Part shown: positions 23,901 through 34,794 of the stretch, piece after piece
How positions within the stretch are numbered: position 1 is the first letter of the stretch
Layout of the letters: every line of letters begins with the position of its first letter
Assembly (NCBI GenBank): GCA_963575745.1
Contig: CAUYUJ010017659.1
Coordinates: 1 to 64,000, forward strand
From: Prorocentrum cordatum
Lineage: Eukaryota; Sar; Dinophyceae; Prorocentrales; Prorocentraceae
Length of the DNA stretch: 64,000 bases
Reading direction: 5' to 3'
The notes under the pieces: model-generated
Told to the model about the DNA's origin: nothing
Databases searched by the model: none
What the model saw: only the letters and a program-made list of their open reading frames with translations
Position numbers and translations under genes: made by a program

Positions 23901-24015
23901 GGAATGTCAGGACGGTCGGTCCCCGCCCAACGGGGAGAGGCTCAGAGGTTGGAGGTTTTCGTGAGTTCTCTTTGCTGCTCGGCGGCTTATCGGCCTCGGG
24001 GCTCCTTCCTGCGCC

Positions 24016-24300
24016 GGCGCCTCGCCGAGGGCGTGCCCAGATCGTCCCGAACGGCCGCCCCCGGAGAGACGCGCCATGACCCCCCGAACAAGGGGGGGCG
24101 TTAGGGGCGAATAGGCTCTGGGGGGGGGGGGAGGGGGACGCATCGGCCCCCCATCGCCCATGGATCGCCCATAGGGGGGCCTGATGGCCCACCCCGCCAA
24201 GGAACGTGCGGATTCGCTATCGGGGGCCTATCGCCGATCCATCTGCGATGTATCGCCGGTTCCAGCTTGATGCTTCCACCCCTGACCTGGTCCCCCCACA
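24016..24300 (+). repeat. Dispersed repeats I (copy 2) and H (copy 1)
   Basis: 24016-24082 carries GCGCCTCGCCGAGGGCGTGC and CCAGATCGTCCCGAA. From 24118 repeat H follows: CATCGCCCATGGATCGCCCA, then TATCGCCGATCCATC, TGCGATGTATCGCCGGTTCC and GACCTGGTCCCCCC. H recurs at 24725-24895 and 62556-62738. Confidence 0.7.
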
Positions 24301-24477
24301 TCGTTCCCCCCTCATCCTCGCCGCAGCTGGTAGAAGGGGCCCTTCGCCGGAATGACGGTCGGTGCGGGGCCCGCAGAGGTCCACCTCGATCTGGCCGGGT
24401 TGATGCGGTGTTGGGGGGCCTCTGCGTTTTCGTATGTTTGTGGAGGTTGTATTACCTCGGGATGTGCTCCAGCAGCT

Positions 24478-24895
24478 GCGCCTCGCCGAGAGCGTTCCAG
24501 GGGGTCCCAGATCGTCCCGAAGTGCTGATCGGAGACCCGAGTAGCTCCGTCTGGCAGGGCAGCAGTGCCCATCTCGATCGAATCGATCCGATCCGATGTT
24601 CTGGCCAGCCCGATCCAAGACGATTCCGGTGTTCCGATGATCCGATGCGGCCCTGGCGCCACCGATCCGATCCGATTTCGACTCCGTGTCGACGGAATAC
24701 AATCACCCGAACCGACGCACATGGCTCAGGGGGGAAACACCGACCCCCGATCGCCCATTCCTCGCCCATCGGGGCCCGAGTGCCCCAGCCTGCCCAAGAG
24801 TGTGGGTTTTCGTCATCGTCGGGGACCTGGCGCCGATCTATCGGCGATGCGTCGTCGCTTCCAGGTCATTGTTACCCCCTGAGTCCGCCCCCTCC
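24478..24895 (+). repeat. Dispersed repeats I (copy 3) and H (copy 2), with GATCCGAT-rich middle
   Basis: 24478-24543 repeats the CGCCTCGCCGAGAG ... CAGATCGTCCCGAA order. 24560-24690 is rich in GATCCGAT. 24725-24895 is a diverged copy of repeat H (CGATCGCCCATTCCTCGCCC, then GCGATGCGTCGTCGCTTCCA). No gene is seen from 24900 to 26250. Confidence 0.6.
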
Positions 24896-24899
24896 CCTG

Positions 24900-26250
24900 A
24901 TCGACGCCTCGCACGCAGCATTTGCTGGAGCGCTTGGATGTTGACCCCCCGCGGCCCACTAGAGCCGCGCAGCAAAGGCCACTCTTGCCCAGGCCCAGAC
25001 CCGCGTGTATATCAGCTGGAAGTCCATGTCGCTTCCGATGCCTCGGGCGGAGTTGTTTGGTTCAATCCTTGCTGTTCCTCGATTTGAGCATCTCCAGACA
25101 TGCAACGTCTTGGACTAATCAAAACAGAGGTGTTTATTGGCATGTTGCTGCCTCTGGGGAAGCACCGACGCGGGATCAAAAAACGGGCCTAGGGAAGTGG
25201 TCGAGACCTCCAGGGGTGACACGGTGAAAAGATCAAGGCGTCAGAGCTTGGGCCAGGCGGAGTGCTCGTTTCCATTCACGACGAATCAGTTCTCCCTCGG
25301 TTCCAGCATCCAGAGGCCCCGCGGACAGCAGATGCAGATATGTGTCCGGACAGGAGGAGGAATTCGGAACTTGTGGGGCCTCGGATTGAACAAATACCAT
25401 CGGCGCATGTCTGGGTTTTGGATCCGCAAAAGACATCTGAATACCATCACACCTCGTTGGGGCCATGCAGGACCCTGGCCAGACATCGTGGTGGTGTTTC
25501 GGTGCCATCTGCGTATCGGTATTCGGGGATCCTTCGGAGGCTCCAAGGGGTCTTCAGATGTTGGTCGGGGATTGCTCACGGGGTCAGCCAGAGCGCCGGC
25601 TCTTGCAGGATCTTGCAGAGCCAGGGGTAAATTGACCCGGGCTTGCGTGCAGGATCTTGCAGGAGCCTGTGCACAGCCTGATTGCCCTGGGTTTGCATCG
25701 ACCCGGGTCAGTGCGTCCCCGATGAGGAAGACTGAGGAGGTCTCCAGGGGTCCGAGGACGTATGAGGAGGTCTGAGCAGGACTGAGGTGTGTGGGGGTCT
25801 CCGCAGGACTTCTGAGCTGCTTCGAGGGGGCTCGGAGGACGGAGGAGGTTCCCAGAGGCCTTCGGCTATTCTTCGAGAGCTCTCAAGAGTTTACCTCGGG
25901 CCCCCCCCCCAGCAGCAGCGCTTCGGCGCGAGCCTTCTCGAGGCGCCCGGGCCGTGCCGGGCGGGCCTTTTCTGAGGATGTTGGCCGCCAGCCTGCCCAG
26001 CTGCCCTGGTCGGCGGCCGGACGCGCGTCGACGCCGAGCGGGCCTCGGACGGACCCCGGGGGCCGTGATTCCCGCGGGCTGGGCAAGCTGGGCGGCACCT
26101 TTGTTTCTGAGTTCGGCGGCGGGAGCGTTTCCGCCGTCCCCCAGGGCGCCTGGGTCAGGGGCAATCGCCCGCAGGCGGGCCTGGGTTTCAAGCTTTCTCT
26201 CGGGCTGCAGATTTGGGGGATGCCAGCCCGTCGATTTTGGATCCCTTGGG
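24900..26250. other. No clear gene
   Basis: GC-rich sequence with scattered GAGGAGGTCT repeats at 25725-25860. The open frames have no motif and overlap on both strands. Confidence 0.4.
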
Positions 26251-26319
26251 GACCGGAAAGGAAAATGGAAATGTAAGACATGGCAACGTTTCAAAGACAT
26301 TTGATTGGGCGACGGACAA

Positions 26320-27020
26320 ATGCAATGCTGAGTGTATCGATGTTGATGTACTGTGCCCTGTGCTGCGCCGTGCTGAACTGCGATGTGCCATGCCGCGATT
26401 GTGCCCTATAGCGTTGTGGATCGAGTCCTCCTTTGCATCCGAGTCCTGACCGAACTGATCTGGATCTTAAGCTCGAGCTGCCTGAGCACATAGCAGCTGC
26501 CCCAGAGCTAATTGACAGGGGAACATGCCAGGAAGACGCGCCGCGGAACGTTCCAAGGGACGCGCCAGGCGACGTGCCAGGGGACATGCCACGGGGACGC
26601 ACCGCGGGACGTGCCAAGGGGACGCGCTACGGAACGTGCCACGGGACGTGCCAGGGGACGCGCCGCGCGACGTGCCAGGGGGACTCGCCACAGGACGCGC
26701 CACGGAACGTGCCAATGAACGTGCCAGGTTCTTGATGTACCGTGCCGAGGGCTGTGCTGTGCTGCGCCGTGCTGAACTGCGATGTGCCATGCCGCGATTG
26801 TGCTCTATAGCGTTGTGGATCGGGTCCCCCGTTGCATACGAGTCCTGACCGAACTGATCTGGATCTTAAGCTCGAGCTGCCTAAGCACATAGTCCACACA
26901 GTAGCTGCCCCAGAGCTAATTGACAGGGGAACATGCCAGGAAGACGCGCCGCGGAACGTTCCAAGGGACGCGCCAGGCGACGTGTCGGGGGACGTGCCAC
27001 GGGGACGCACCGCGACACGT
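26320..27020 (+). repeat. CGTGCC satellite, two units
   Basis: Each ~390-430-bp unit has a stable part (TGAGTGTATCGAT...GATGTAC, GCGCCGTGCTGAACTGCGAT, CCTGACCGAACTGATCTGGA). It is followed by a run of ~21-bp subrepeats (GGGACGTGCCAGGGGACGCG). Further units lie at 30.84-31.64 and 51.84-53.15 kb. Confidence 0.9.
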
Positions 27021-28120
27021 AAAAACACGTGGTGCCAGCTTGGGACAACCATGTCAGGTACACCCCTGAGTGGCCTGGACACGTTAAGACACGTGGTCCT
27101 TGCTTGTTCGGGACAATCATATTAGAGATCTCCTTGGGTGGCCACGATATGTAAAAACACGTGGTTCCAGCTCGGGACAACCATGTTAGATACCCCCTGC
27201 GTGGGCTGGATACGCTGAATTCGCGCTCCCGCTCGAGTATCCTCGCAATGTCTTCCCTGGAGAGGCCTCCAAAGCGCAATCCCCTGTTCAGAGCAACAAA
27301 ACATCACCTTTCTGGATTGGGACATGTGTTCGGGTAGTGCTTTCAGGCCCCGCGTGCGTTTCCTCATAATTCGGCGTTGGGCCCGACGCCATGGTGGATA
27401 CCCCCTCTGTGCGGCCTGGACACGTAAAACCACGTGGCTCCAGTTCGGGACAATCATGTTAGATACCCGACTGGGTGGCCTGGACACGTAAAAACACTTG
27501 GTGTCAGTTCTGGGCAACCATCGATTGGATTCCCCCTTGAGTGGCCTGGACAAGTTAAAACACGTGGTGCCAGCTCGGGGAAACCATGATAGATATCCCC
27601 CTGGGCGGCCTGGACAGTTAGATACACCCATGGGTGGCCTGGACACGTGAAAACACGTGGTCCTTGCTCGGGACAAACATGTTGGATGCCCCCCTGGGTG
27701 GCCTGAACACGTAAAAACACGTGGTGCCAGTTCGGGACAACCATGTCAGGTACACCCCTGAGTGGCCTGGACACGTTAAAACACGTGGTCCTTTTTCGGG
27801 ACAATCATGTTGGATACCCCCCTGGGTGGCCACGATATGTAAAAACACGTGGTTCCAGCTCGGGACAACCATGCTGGTTACCCCCTGCGTGGGCTGGATA
27901 CGCTGAATTCGCGCTCCCGCTCGAGACATCCTCGCATTGCCTTCCCTGGAGAGGCCCCCAAAGCGCCACCCCCTGTCCAGAGCAAGAACACATTACTGAG
28001 ATATGTGTTCGGGCAGCGCGTTTCGGCCCCCCGTGCGTTTTCTCATCATTCGGCGTTGGGCCCGACGCCATGTTGGATATCCCCCCTGGGCGGCCAGGAC
28101 ACGTAAAAACACTTGGTTCC
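27020..28120 (+). repeat. ~64-bp tandem array with an internal segmental duplication
   Basis: About eleven units share GACACGTAAAAACACGTGGT, then CCAG(C/T)TCGGGACAACCATGT, then a CCCCCTGGGTGGCCTG block. Segment 27048-27412 is repeated at 27742-28085 with an offset of about 694 bp, including a unique ~170-bp stretch (CGTGGGCTGGATACGCTGAA onward). Confidence 0.9.
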
Positions 28121-28300
28121 AGACATCCTCAGCAAATTCTGAAAAACAAGCGTTTCGCTAGAGACATCCTCACACATAATTCCGCCGGCCCTTCCCGACC
28201 TGGATATTTATCACAAATAATTCCGCGGGCCCTTCTCCAACATGGCACGGGGGACAGTTTACTCAAAGAGAACCCTGGGCCCGCGCCCTATCCGGGAGAA

Positions 28301-30790
28301 AGATTCCCGCGGGACCTCAGCGTTGTGATTTTCTTTCCTGGTTTTTCGTCCGGGTTCGAGTCCCGAGGCCCTCGCAGAGCGATCCAGCTCGAAAAATGAA
28401 GCAGACAGTTGCAGTCCAGGGCTGATGTTTCACGATGCTGTTTTTTGGCGCGCCCTCGGCGAGAGTTGGATACCCCAAGCACTGGGCCCTTCTATAGCCG
28501 CGCAAGCTGGATTTCGGCTGCAGGCGTGTGTCTCCAGCGCGAGGCCTCCAGGTGTTCCACGTCGCGGCCTGGGACGAAGACAACCCTCCTCCAGGGCGGC
28601 TGCGCGAGGGCGCGAGGGCAGCCGCGCGTTGCACCTCGCAGGGCGCGATCCCCCGAAGTTTTGGCATCCCAGGACGTTCCAGGCTTGGGGGCCGAGGGAG
28701 TGCGCCCCAGGCCTGGCTCCAGACGCGCTTCCTCCGGAGTTCACCCCGAGCCGCTTGATTGATGGTCCCGGGGCCCAGCGAGGGCCCTCGGAGGCCGGCC
28801 CTTGTCCAAACCCTTCCGTCGTGATGTTTGCATGGTGCGAGCATGTCTGGGGAGACAGATCGCGATGCTGCCGAGAGCTGCCGGGCCCGGCTCTGGCGGC
28901 GGCGGCCCGTTGCGACACCACCCCGCGAGGCCTCGCTGGTGCAACTGGTGGCCGATGCGCCCTTCGCCCTGGTGGTCACAGAAGCCATCCTGGTGCTGTA
29001 CCTGGACCGACTGAAGGCTCCCCCCCCGGAAGCGTGAGTCGAACCACACAAAATTGCATAAACATGAACTTTCGAAGGTACGCGCGGACTCATCGGATCG
29101 GCGTTGGGCCCCACTTGCGGCGCCTCCAGCGCCGATCCAAGAAATCCACGCGGGGCTCCGAAAGTTTATAGTTAATCATGCAGTCTGTTGTTCCTTTACC
29201 CTGGAAGTGCGAGTGCTCTGGGAGTTTTTGATCTGAGGGTGCTTTACTATGCTACATGGCAGTTTGCTCCCGCCACACATCCCCCCGCTCTCACTCCTCC
29301 GCCTGTTCAAGCAACGCTGGGCCGAGCGAGTCAGTTGGGATCCGAGGTGACGGCACGGTATTGGGTTTGGGCCGTTCTCCGAGGATGTCTCGGGCGGTTG
29401 CTCCAGAATCCCAAAACCATGCTGTGACGGACCGTGCGGTGAGGTTTTTGGGGGATTTCGCGCTCATCACACGATCTGTCACCGCACCGCTTTGGGACCC
29501 CCAGTTCTCCGGATGTTTGCGGCCGCTTCCTCCACCAGATCGCTTCCGCCTTGCAGAGGGCCCAGTTCGCGCCTGCCTGGCCCCCTCACGCCCGACCGAC
29601 CCAGACCTTGTCCGCGTTCGCCGATCGTGCCGCGTCGATGCGGCGGCGACATCCCCGCCAGTGGTCCAGACTCGGCCGACATCGAATGATTCGCGCCATC
29701 GGAAAGCCGCGACCGGTAAGGGTCGAATGACCTCCGCGGTGCCAGAAGCCAAGGCGCGAGTCGTCCCGACAAGAGCCCACCCTGGTCCAGGTGCGGGCTC
29801 GCGCCGACAGAGGCGCCACCGCTCGGAGGCGGCGCGGGCGCCGCTGAGACCGCCCCGGTGCACCTTGGGGGCCCGTCTGTTGGCTGTTCGAGGATGGGCT
29901 CCCAGGGCGCCGAGGGATGGGGTCCTCAGACAGTGAAGGTTCAGCTCAGGATCCCTTTCCTATCCGGGGCCCCACCTCTCGGGGCCCCACCTCTCGGGGC
30001 CCCATCTTTGAGCCTCCAGGGGCTGTCTGTGCACAGCCCTGATCGTGGCCGGGAGACTTCTCCGCATCCGCCCGCGCGACCTCGCAGTCTGGACCCCTCG
30101 GCCGTGACCCCGCGGGCATGGGGGTGGATGTGCGCGGGTGCCCCCCCCCCCCCCCCGCGTGGACCGCATCCATGCGATCGCGGAGTCACAAGGTCGTGCT
30201 TCGGAGTCCAGGGTGGCGAGGGTGTGGATATTGATATGGATATATTTCGCCATGAAGGAAAAGGTCCACGGGACGCTCTCCAGGACCAGCTTCTCATCCC
30301 GAGCAGTGTTTTGGGCGACGCCAGGGCCCGTGGAAGGCCTGGGGGGCCCGAGAGCAAGGAAGAATTTCCAGGATCCCTTCCACTATCTCAGGAGCCGGTC
30401 CCCAGGTCCCCCGCCGGGGCCAGAGGATAAACGCGCTTCGCGCATCTCGGGCCGGGCGAAAGGGGGGGATTGGGAAAGGGGGGGTTACGAAACTTGCTGC
30501 ATGCAGCTGGTTTCGGCCCCACCGAGGGGCCCATTCCTCGATACATGGTCGCCTCCGGCGTCGGGAGGCGCCGGGAAAATCAGCTACGTGAGCTGATTCT
30601 CAAACCCCCCCTTTGCTATCCCCCCCTTTCGCCCGACCCGAGCATCGTGGGCCCGGACCAAGGAGCTGCCCTTATCCAGGTGGGCGACGCGAGGGCGCGA
30701 GAGTAACCACGCGTCGCGCATCGCGGGGCATGATGCGCAAAGTCAGGCGGCGTATAGTTCTACCTCAGGGCCCGCTCCCTCCATCGGGAG
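28301..30790. other. Mostly non-coding; weak ORFs
   Basis: No recognised gene. A 70-codon frame at 28828-29037 (LVQLVADAPFALVVTEAILV, then LYLDRL) has a natural hydrophobic pattern but no known family. 29940-30000 contains three copies of CTCGGGGCCCCA. 30460-30620 contains GGGAAAGGGGGGGTTACGAA, seen again near 39316. Confidence 0.35.
29067..29180. repeat. Foldback (MITE-like) element F2
   Basis: GAACTTTCGAAGGTACGCGC, then GGATCGGCGTTGGGCCCC, is mirrored by CGCCGATCCAAGAAATCC, then GGCTCCGAAAGTTTATAG. The arms are about 38 bp and imperfect. It matches F3 near 38.4 kb in arm sequence and in the central GGCCCC...GG core. Confidence 0.7.
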
Positions 30791-30794
30791 AGAA

Positions 30795-32556
30795 CATGAT
30801 CGACCCACGAACCCAGAAAGGAATACAGAAATGTAACGCATGGCAACGTGTTCAAAGACACCCGATTGGGTGACGGGCAAATGCAAGGCGGAGTGTATCG
30901 ATCTTGATGCACCGTGCCGAGGGTTGTGCTGCGCTGCGCCGTGCTGAATTGCGATGTGCCATGCCGCGATTGTGCTCTATAGCGTTGTGGATCGAGTCTT
31001 CTTATGCATCCGAGTCCTGACCGAACTGATCCGGATCTGAAGCTCGAGCTGCCTGATCACTTAGCAGCTGCCCCAGAGTTCATTGACAGGGGGACATGCC
31101 AGGAGGACGCGCCGCGGACCGTCCCAAGGGACGCACCAGGCGACGTGCCAGGGGACGTGCCATGGGGTCGCACCGCGAGACGTGCCAGGGGGACGCGCTA
31201 CGGAACGTGCCAATGAATGTGCCACGGGATGTGCCAGGGGACGCGCCACGCGACGTGCCAGGGGGACTCGCCAAGGGACGCCCCACGGAACGTGCCAAGG
31301 AACGTGCCAGGTTGCAATGCTGAGTGTATCGATGTTGATGTACCGTGCCGAGGGCTGTTCTGCGCTGTGCCGTGCTGAATTGCGATGTGCCATGCCGCGA
31401 TTGTGCTCTATAGCGTTGTGGATCGAGTCTTCTTATGCATCCGAGTCCTGACCGAACTGATCCGGATCTGAAGCTCGAGCTGCCTGATCACTTAGTAGCT
31501 GCCCCAGAGTTCATTGACAGGGGGACATGCCAGGAGGACGCGCCGCGGACCGTCCCAAGGGACGCACCAGGCGACGTGCCAGGGGGACGTGCCATGGGGA
31601 CGCACCGCGAGACGTGCCAGGGGGACGCGCTACGGAACGTGCTGGGGGCAAGCGTTTCGCTCGAGACATCTTGTCAAACTCCTCATGCTAGACATCCGCC
31701 TGAGCGACTTGGACACGTGAAAACAAGCGCTTCGCTCAACGCATCCTCAACACATTCTCATGCTAGACATCCGCCTGGGCGAACTGGACACGTGAAAACA
31801 AGTGGTTCGCTCGAGACATCCTCAACACATCCTCATGTGAGACGCCCGCCTGGGTGACCTGGGCACGTGAAAACAAACATTTCGCTCGAGACGTTTTCAA
31901 CACCTCCTCATTCTAGACATCCACCTGGGCGACCTGTACACGTGAAAACAAGCGTCTCGCTCGAGACATCCTCAACACATCTTCATGTTAGACATCCGCC
32001 TGGGCGACCTGGACACGTGAAAACAAGCGTATCTCTCAAGACATTCTCAACACATCCTCATGCTAGGCATCCGCCTGGGCAACCTGGACACGTGCAAACA
32101 AGCATCTCGATCGAGAATTCGTCAACACATCCTCATGCTAGACATCCGCCTGGGCGACGAGGACGCGTGAAACCAAGCGTCTAGCTCGAGACATCCTCAA
32201 CAAATCCTGGCGCTAGACCTCTGCCTGGGCAACCTGGAGGCGTGAAACCAAGCGTCTCGCTCGAGACATCCTCAAGACCTGGGCACGTGAAACCAATCAT
32301 TTCACTCCAGAGATCCTCTGAATTCTGGTCCCCAGGAGAGGACAATGTATAACACAAAACAAGCGTTTCGCTCGAGACATCCTCAACTAATTCTGAAAAG
32401 CAAGCGTTTCGCTCGAGACATCCTCAAACATAATTCCGCCGGCCCTAGGCGACCTTGTTATTTATCGCAAAATATTTCTGCCGGCCCTACAGCCGTCGAT
32501 TCCAGGGGTAAACATCTAAAAGAGAACCTTGGGCCCCCGCCCTTTCCGGAAAAAAA
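30795..32556 (+). repeat. Composite modular repeat, copy 2
   Basis: The head is CATGATCGACCCACGAACCC. Then come two CGTGCC satellite units (30840-31640), a ~75-bp array (31650-32340) and two AAGCGTTTCGCTCGAGACAT copies. The tail has two GCCGGCCCTA blocks, AGAGAACCTTGGGCCCCCGC and CCTTTCCGG. It ends about 10 bp before the head of copy 3. Confidence 0.85.
31650..32340 (+). repeat. ~75-bp tandem array
   Basis: About nine units read CTCGAGACATCCTCAACACA, TCCTCATGCTAGACATCCGC, CTGGGCGACCTGGACACGTG, then AAAACAAGCG. GGACACGTGAAAACAAG marks units near 31707, 31783, 31858, 31934, 32009 and 32085. A shorter run is at 53150-53420. Confidence 0.92.
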
Positions 32557-33009
32557 GTGTCAGTGTCATGATCGACCCACGAACCCGGAAAGGAGTATAG
32601 AAATGTAAGACATGGCAACGTTTTAAAGACACCTGATTGGGCGACGGGCAAATCCAATGATGAGTATATCGATTTTGATGTACCGTGCCAAGGGGACGCG
32701 CTACGGAACGTGCCAATGGACGTGCCACGGGACGCGCTCCCAGGGCCACGATCCCTCGTAAATTACGCTGCGTCCGCGCTCCCAGGGCCACGATCCCTCG
32801 TAATTCTTGACGCTTCGCGTATCCCCACCAGCCCATCCAGAAACGATGTCCAGGCAAGTTGAAGAGATCAGGTAAGTGGGGGAGCAACGAGAGGGACAGC
32901 CGATCCGTGCAAAGGATGAGGCGGAAGAGGAGGCCAGATGGATAGATGAGGGGGTGGCGAGGAACCGAGCGAAGGAGGGATGAGGAGAGTGATGACGCTG
33001 GGTGGATGG

Positions 33010-33730
33010 TTGAATGCCGCTCGGATGCCTCTTGGAAGCCTTTTGGAAGCCTCTTCGGGCGTCTTGGGGGTCTCTTGGCGGTCAATGGGGGCTCTTGGGC
33101 GTCTTGGGTGCTTCGGGGGGGCCTCTTTAGGCCGCTTGGGATCCTCTTGGGGGGCACTTGGGGGCCTGTTGGAGGCCTCTTGGGGCCTCTTGGTGGTCTC
33201 TTGGAGCTTCATGGCGGCCTCTTGGAGCCTCTTGGAGGCCTCTTGGAACCATCCTGGGAGCCTCTTGGAGCCTCTTGGGGGCTTCTTGGGGCCTCATGGC
33301 GGCCTCTTGGGTCCTCTTGGAAGCCTCTTGGAAGCCTCTTGGGGCCTCCTGGGCGCCCTTTGGGGCCATCTTGGAAGCGATCGATCAAAGAAGGGGGGGT
33401 CCCTAATTAACCCTGCCCCTCGGGAGGTCCCAAAATAGCCGCCTGGACCCCTCTTGGGGCGCTCTTGGGCGCTCTTGGGGCCGTCTTGGGCCCCTCTTGG
33501 GCCCCTTTTGGGGCCTCCTTGGCCCCTCTTGGAGCCATGTTGAGGCCTCAGATGGCCATCGGAAGCGAAAAGGCGAGAAGCCGAAAATCAGCTGTTTTCC
33601 TTAGGTTTTTGAAGGATTTGGGCTTCTTGGGGGGCCTCCTTGGGGAGATGAATTTGCCTCTTGGAGCTGTCTTGGAGCGTTCTGAGAGCGTCTTGGAGCA
33701 TCTTCGGAGCCATCTTGCGGCATCTTAGGC
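33010..33730 (+). repeat. GGCCTCTTGG block G4
   Basis: Degenerate CCTCTTGGGGCCTCTTGG repeats with an A/T-richer spacer at 33555-33620. Its ends are less clear than in G1 and G2. Open Ser/Trp/Leu-rich frames (SWRPLGASW) are repeat products. Confidence 0.7.
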
Positions 33731-33945
33731 TATCTTGAGCCATCTTGGAAGTCATCTTGGACTATCCGAGGCGCTCATGAAGCCATCCTGGGCCATCTTG
33801 GACACATTGACCGCTCGCGACCGGGCCCGTCCAGGTCCAGGGGAGGGGGTTAGGGGGAGGGGTAAACCCCTCCCCGAAGGGGAAGAAGGGAAGATGGAAG
33901 AGGAAACTCCCTAAACCACCTACGCCCAGAGGGCTGGTAGGAATT
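33720..33945 (+). repeat. Dispersed repeat with G-rich hairpin
   Basis: CATCTTG-rich sequence leads to a perfect 9-bp hairpin, GGGGAGGGG-TAAA-CCCCTCCCC, at 33854-33875. CTACGCCCAGAGGGCTGGTA follows. The related copy at 13495-13680 has a decayed hairpin. Confidence 0.7.
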
Positions 33946-33953
33946 ACATTGGG

Positions 33954-34262
33954 GTCGCGCTCCCAGGGCCCCGACCCCTTGTAAATTACGCTGCGTCCGC
34001 GCTCCCAGGGCCCCGATCCCTCGTGAGTTACGCTGCGTCCGAGCCCCCAGGGCCCCGATCCCTCGTATTCTACGCTGCGCCCGCGCTCCAAGGGCTACGA
34101 TCCCTCGTAAATTACATTGCGTCCGAGCTCCCAAGGCCCCGACCCCTCGTAAATTACGCTGCGTCCGCGCTCCCAGGGCCGCGATCCCTCACACATTACG
34201 CGTGGTCCGCGCTCCCAACGCCGCGATCCCTCGTAGATTACGCCGCGTCCGCGCTCCCAGAG
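33954..34262. repeat. 42-bp minisatellite, about eight copies
   Basis: CTCCCAGGG starts units at 33960 and 34002, and units recur every 42 bp: CGCGCTCCCAGGGCCCCGAT, then CCCTCGTAAATTACGCTGCG. Since 42 is a multiple of three, it encodes a 14-residue repeat on the plus strand (NYAASALPGPRSLV) inside a 34023-35516 frame. Two more copies are at 32730-32805. Confidence 0.93.
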
Positions 34263-34794
34263 CCTCCTGGGACATGCTGGGGCGCCCACATCCTTCAAGT
34301 TTTGCCAAATAAGCGTTTCGCTCGAGACATCCTCGATGTTTTGGCGCGGTGGGCGCTCCATCCTCGAGCGGGCACGCAAAAACTCAACATGTTCACGCTA
34401 AATCTTGGAAAAACAAATGAATTAGTCGAAACATCCTCGAAATTCCCGCGCGCGGAACGCGGCACGCGCGAGACATCCTCGGAATTCTTGCGCGCGGGGC
34501 GCTTTTCCGCGTCGCGGTCGGGGCTCCAGACTTTTGGTTTTTGTTTCGATGATTCTGCTAATGCCCCGCAGTTTATGTATTTTCCGGAGGAAAACGGGGG
34601 TCCGCGGACCCCGTTGTTTATCGAGGATCCGCAATGGGGGTCGACTTTCCTCGAGCGGGCACGCGCGAAACGCTTGTTTTTCACGCCGAATTGGATTTTA
34701 CTTTTTTTTATTGAGCGGAAATCTGTCGGCCCTCTTCCGGGGGGGAATAAGCTAGCTAAAAGAGAACCCTGGGCCTGCACCCTTTCCGGGAAAA

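Larger units (their letters stand above)
26251..28300 (+). repeat. Composite modular repeat, copy 1
   Basis: A diverged head (GACCGGAAAGGAAAATGG, then GTAAGACATGGCAACGTTT) is followed by two units of a ~400-bp CGTGCC satellite (26320-27020) and then a ~64-bp array (27020-28120). Next come AAGCGTTTCGCTAGAGACAT and the conserved tail with two CCGC(C/G)GGCCC blocks, AAAGAGAACCCTGGGCCCGC and CTATCCGGGAGAA. Five other copies share this head-to-tail order. No protein is encoded. Confidence 0.75.
32567..34794 (+). repeat. Composite modular repeat, copy 3 (interrupted)
   Basis: Head CATGATCGACCCACGAACCC and a short CGTGCC fragment (to 32740) are followed by unrelated modules: two 42-bp units, a GGCCTCTTGG block and an eight-unit 42-bp array. 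Then come AAGCGTTTCGCTCGAGACAT (34313) and the tail AAAGAGAACCCTGGGCCTGC, CCTTTCCGGGAAAA. The middle is probably nested insertions. Confidence 0.6.

Noticed and set aside
26433-27082. Arg/Ala-rich ORFs in the CGTGCC satellite (also 31.0-31.6 and 52.0-53.2 kb)
   Set aside because: Products of ~21-bp subrepeats; both strands and several frames are equally open.
28340-28370. tRNA-like B box (GGTTCGAGTCC) in TCCGGGTTCGAGTCCCGAGG
   Set aside because: No A box or cloverleaf upstream and the acceptor arms do not pair, so it is not a tRNA gene.
31650-32340. CRISPR-like regular repeats
   Set aside because: Whole units repeat with no unique spacers, and the DNA is nuclear eukaryotic; it is a minisatellite.
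33849-33876. Telomere-like GGGTTAGGGGGAGGGG
   Set aside because: A single short match inside a dispersed repeat, with no tandem telomere units.
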